A program made the translations under genes and the position numbers. The notes beneath the pieces are model-generated. The model made no database searches. It saw nothing but the letters and a program-made list of their open reading frames with translations, and was not told where the DNA came from. Positions 47,101-48,299 of a DNA stretch of 48,299 nt are shown in pieces. Positions within the stretch are counted from its first letter, which is position 1, and each line of letters opens with the position of its first letter. This DNA is from a virus. The DNA is taken from positions 1-48,299 of the IMG/VR virus record IMGVR_UViG_3300029990_000011; one strand, given 5' to 3'.

Positions 47101-48299
47101 TTATTTACTTTCTAATTTTTTTATTTTTTCTGTTAGTTCTTGAATTGATGCAATTAAATAAGGTATTAATTTAATATAATCAACACTTAAATATTCATCA
47201 TTATAAATTGTATGAACCAGTTCAGGAAGTACTTCTTTTAATTCCTGTGCTATTAAACCAACATCTTTTTTATCTGTTTTATTTGAATTTAATTCTTTTG
47301 CTTTATCATTCCAATTATAACTAACTGGATTTAATAGATTGATAATATCTAATGAATTACCTATTGATTTAATATTAGTTTTTAATCTTTTATCTGATGC
47401 AGAATGAGCATTAATTTCACCTGTTGCTGTAATATTTCCAGTTACTTGTAATCTTGCACCGTTGTCACTTGTTGAACCAATCATTAAATTACCACTTTTC
47501 AACAACATTCTTGATGAATTATTTTCAGCAAAATACATTGCATCTCCCGAATTACAATTAAATTCAACAATACCAAACCCACCCAAAAAAGACATATTTG
47601 ATAATGAGGGTGTTGGTTGATTAAACCATATACCGCCATAAATATCCATTGTACCTATTTTTGCACTTGTTGCACCTACTGAACCTACACCATTTATTTT
47701 TATTAAATTAGTATCTACCAAACTATTAAATGCAACACTACCATTTACAGTTAAATTATTAGCATTCCAATCAACTGATGATAGATTTGAATTTCCATCA
47801 TGCCAAATTCTTTTAACTGTACCAAATGAGGCTGTACCCTCTCTTAAATACCATTCACCCTGTGCTCCTGTTGTACTTCCACCTATTAATTGCCAACTGT
47901 TATAAGAACCAGCATCCCATCCAGCAACATTAATACCTGAACGCCAATCAGCACTAAGACCAGCAATGGAATTATTAAAAAATGTTGATATTGCATGACC
48001 TGCATAATATGTTGGTTGTCTATCTTCTCCCCTTGTATCAGTTACTGTCAATATATTTGCACTATTAGAACCAGTTGCATAATTTACATTTAATCCACTT
48101 GCTGTACCTGTTAATCCTGCACCACTTCCATTAAATGACGTTGCTGTTACTCCACCATTAAACAACCCACTTCCATTCACCGCCAACTTATTATTAGTTA
48201 TTTCAGCTCCTGTGGAATATCCTATACCGACGTTGCCATCGTCTCTAAATAATATACTATTTGCTGCTGTATTTCCTGATTGAAAAGTCAAACCAAGAT
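47101..48299 (-). CDS. Tail fibre with C-terminal S74 intramolecular chaperone, 5' end outside the window
   Basis: An open frame runs off the window edge, so the N-terminus is missing; 399 codons are seen. The visible part is repetitive fibre sequence (SILFRDDGNVGIGYST, LAVNGSGLFNGGVTATSFNG, RLQVTGNITATGEI) followed by a C-terminal peptidase-S74 module: SDKRLKTNIKSIG with the Ser/Lys of the self-cleavage site, LLNPVSYNWNDK, VGLIAQELKEVLPELV, LSVDYIKLIPYLIASIQELT and a final coiled coil. S74 domains trimerise the fibre and cut themselves off. It is the likely receptor-binding fibre of the virion. Confidence 0.9.
   Translation of the reverse strand, partial: LGLTFQSGNTAANSILFRDDGNVGIGYSTGAEITNNKLAVNGSGLFNGGVTATSFNGSGAGLTGTASGLNVNYATGSNSANILTVTDTRGEDRQPTYYAGHAISTFFNNSIAGLSADWRSGINVAGWDAGSYNSWQLIGGSTTGAQGEWYLREGTASFGTVKRIWHDGNSNLSSVDWNANNLTVNGSVAFNSLVDTNLIKINGVGSVGATSAKIGTMDIYGGIWFNQPTPSLSNMSFLGGFGIVEFNCNSGDAMYFAENNSSRMLLKSGNLMIGSTSDNGARLQVTGNITATGEINAHSASDKRLKTNIKSIGNSLDIINLLNPVSYNWNDKAKELNSNKTDKKDVGLIAQELKEVLPELVHTIYNDEYLSVDYIKLIPYLIASIQELTEKIKKLESK

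Overview
The window looks like about 48 kb from the genome of a strictly lytic-style tailed double-stranded DNA phage, probably a contractile-tailed (T4-like in its replication strategy) phage of a Bacteroidetes host. Every supported gene lies on the minus strand, and many stops and starts overlap (ATGA, TAATG). The host guess rests on A-rich leaders without strong Shine-Dalgarno sequences and on promoters with a Bacteroidetes-type TAnnTTTG box. Nothing here is a chromosomal housekeeping gene, an integrase or an IS element, and no capsid, portal or large terminase gene is visible in this part.

Transcription runs from right to left. The right end (40.7-48.3 kb) holds virion genes: an S74-chaperone fibre that runs off the window, a second fibre-like protein and five or six baseplate or tail-like proteins, ending at a strong terminator near 40.66 kb. 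An intergenic region of 288 bp separates it from the replication and recombination block (18.7-40.4 kb): UvsW-like helicase, a zinc-cysteine protein, DnaB-type helicase, primase, a sigma-like factor, an alanine/lysine-rich protein, a thymidylate synthase homologue, a DnaE-type polymerase, an HD 5'-nucleotidase, an Nmad1-like protein, a possible UvsY analogue, a gp32-like single-strand binding protein, UvsX, the gp47/gp46 (Mre11/Rad50) nuclease pair, a RuvC-like resolvase, a second sigma-like gene broken by an in-frame TAA, and a UvrD-type helicase. This is a T4-style recombination-dependent replication kit built around a bacterial-type DnaE polymerase.

The left part (0-18.7 kb) is a dense accessory block of about 55 small, mostly unrecognised genes. 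Recognisable ones are an HU-like DNA-binding protein, a possible uracil-DNA-glycosylase-fold protein, a polynucleotide-kinase-like P-loop kinase, and an ECF sigma factor fused in frame to an unknown domain through what looks like a former 5' leader. A second gene in this block also carries an in-frame TAA.

The most interesting signals are regulatory. Three promoters (11.3, 12.5 and 35.5 kb) share four sequence blocks at exactly fixed spacing; they drive two small unknown genes and one sigma-like gene. Together with three sigma-like genes, one interrupted by a stop codon and one fused to a second domain, this points to a phage-encoded transcription programme. Two roughly 121-nt structured elements (2.4 and 12.8 kb), one with exact tRNA acceptor/T-arm geometry but extra arms, are not explained by ordinary genes. 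All function calls come from reading motifs by eye; no database search was possible.
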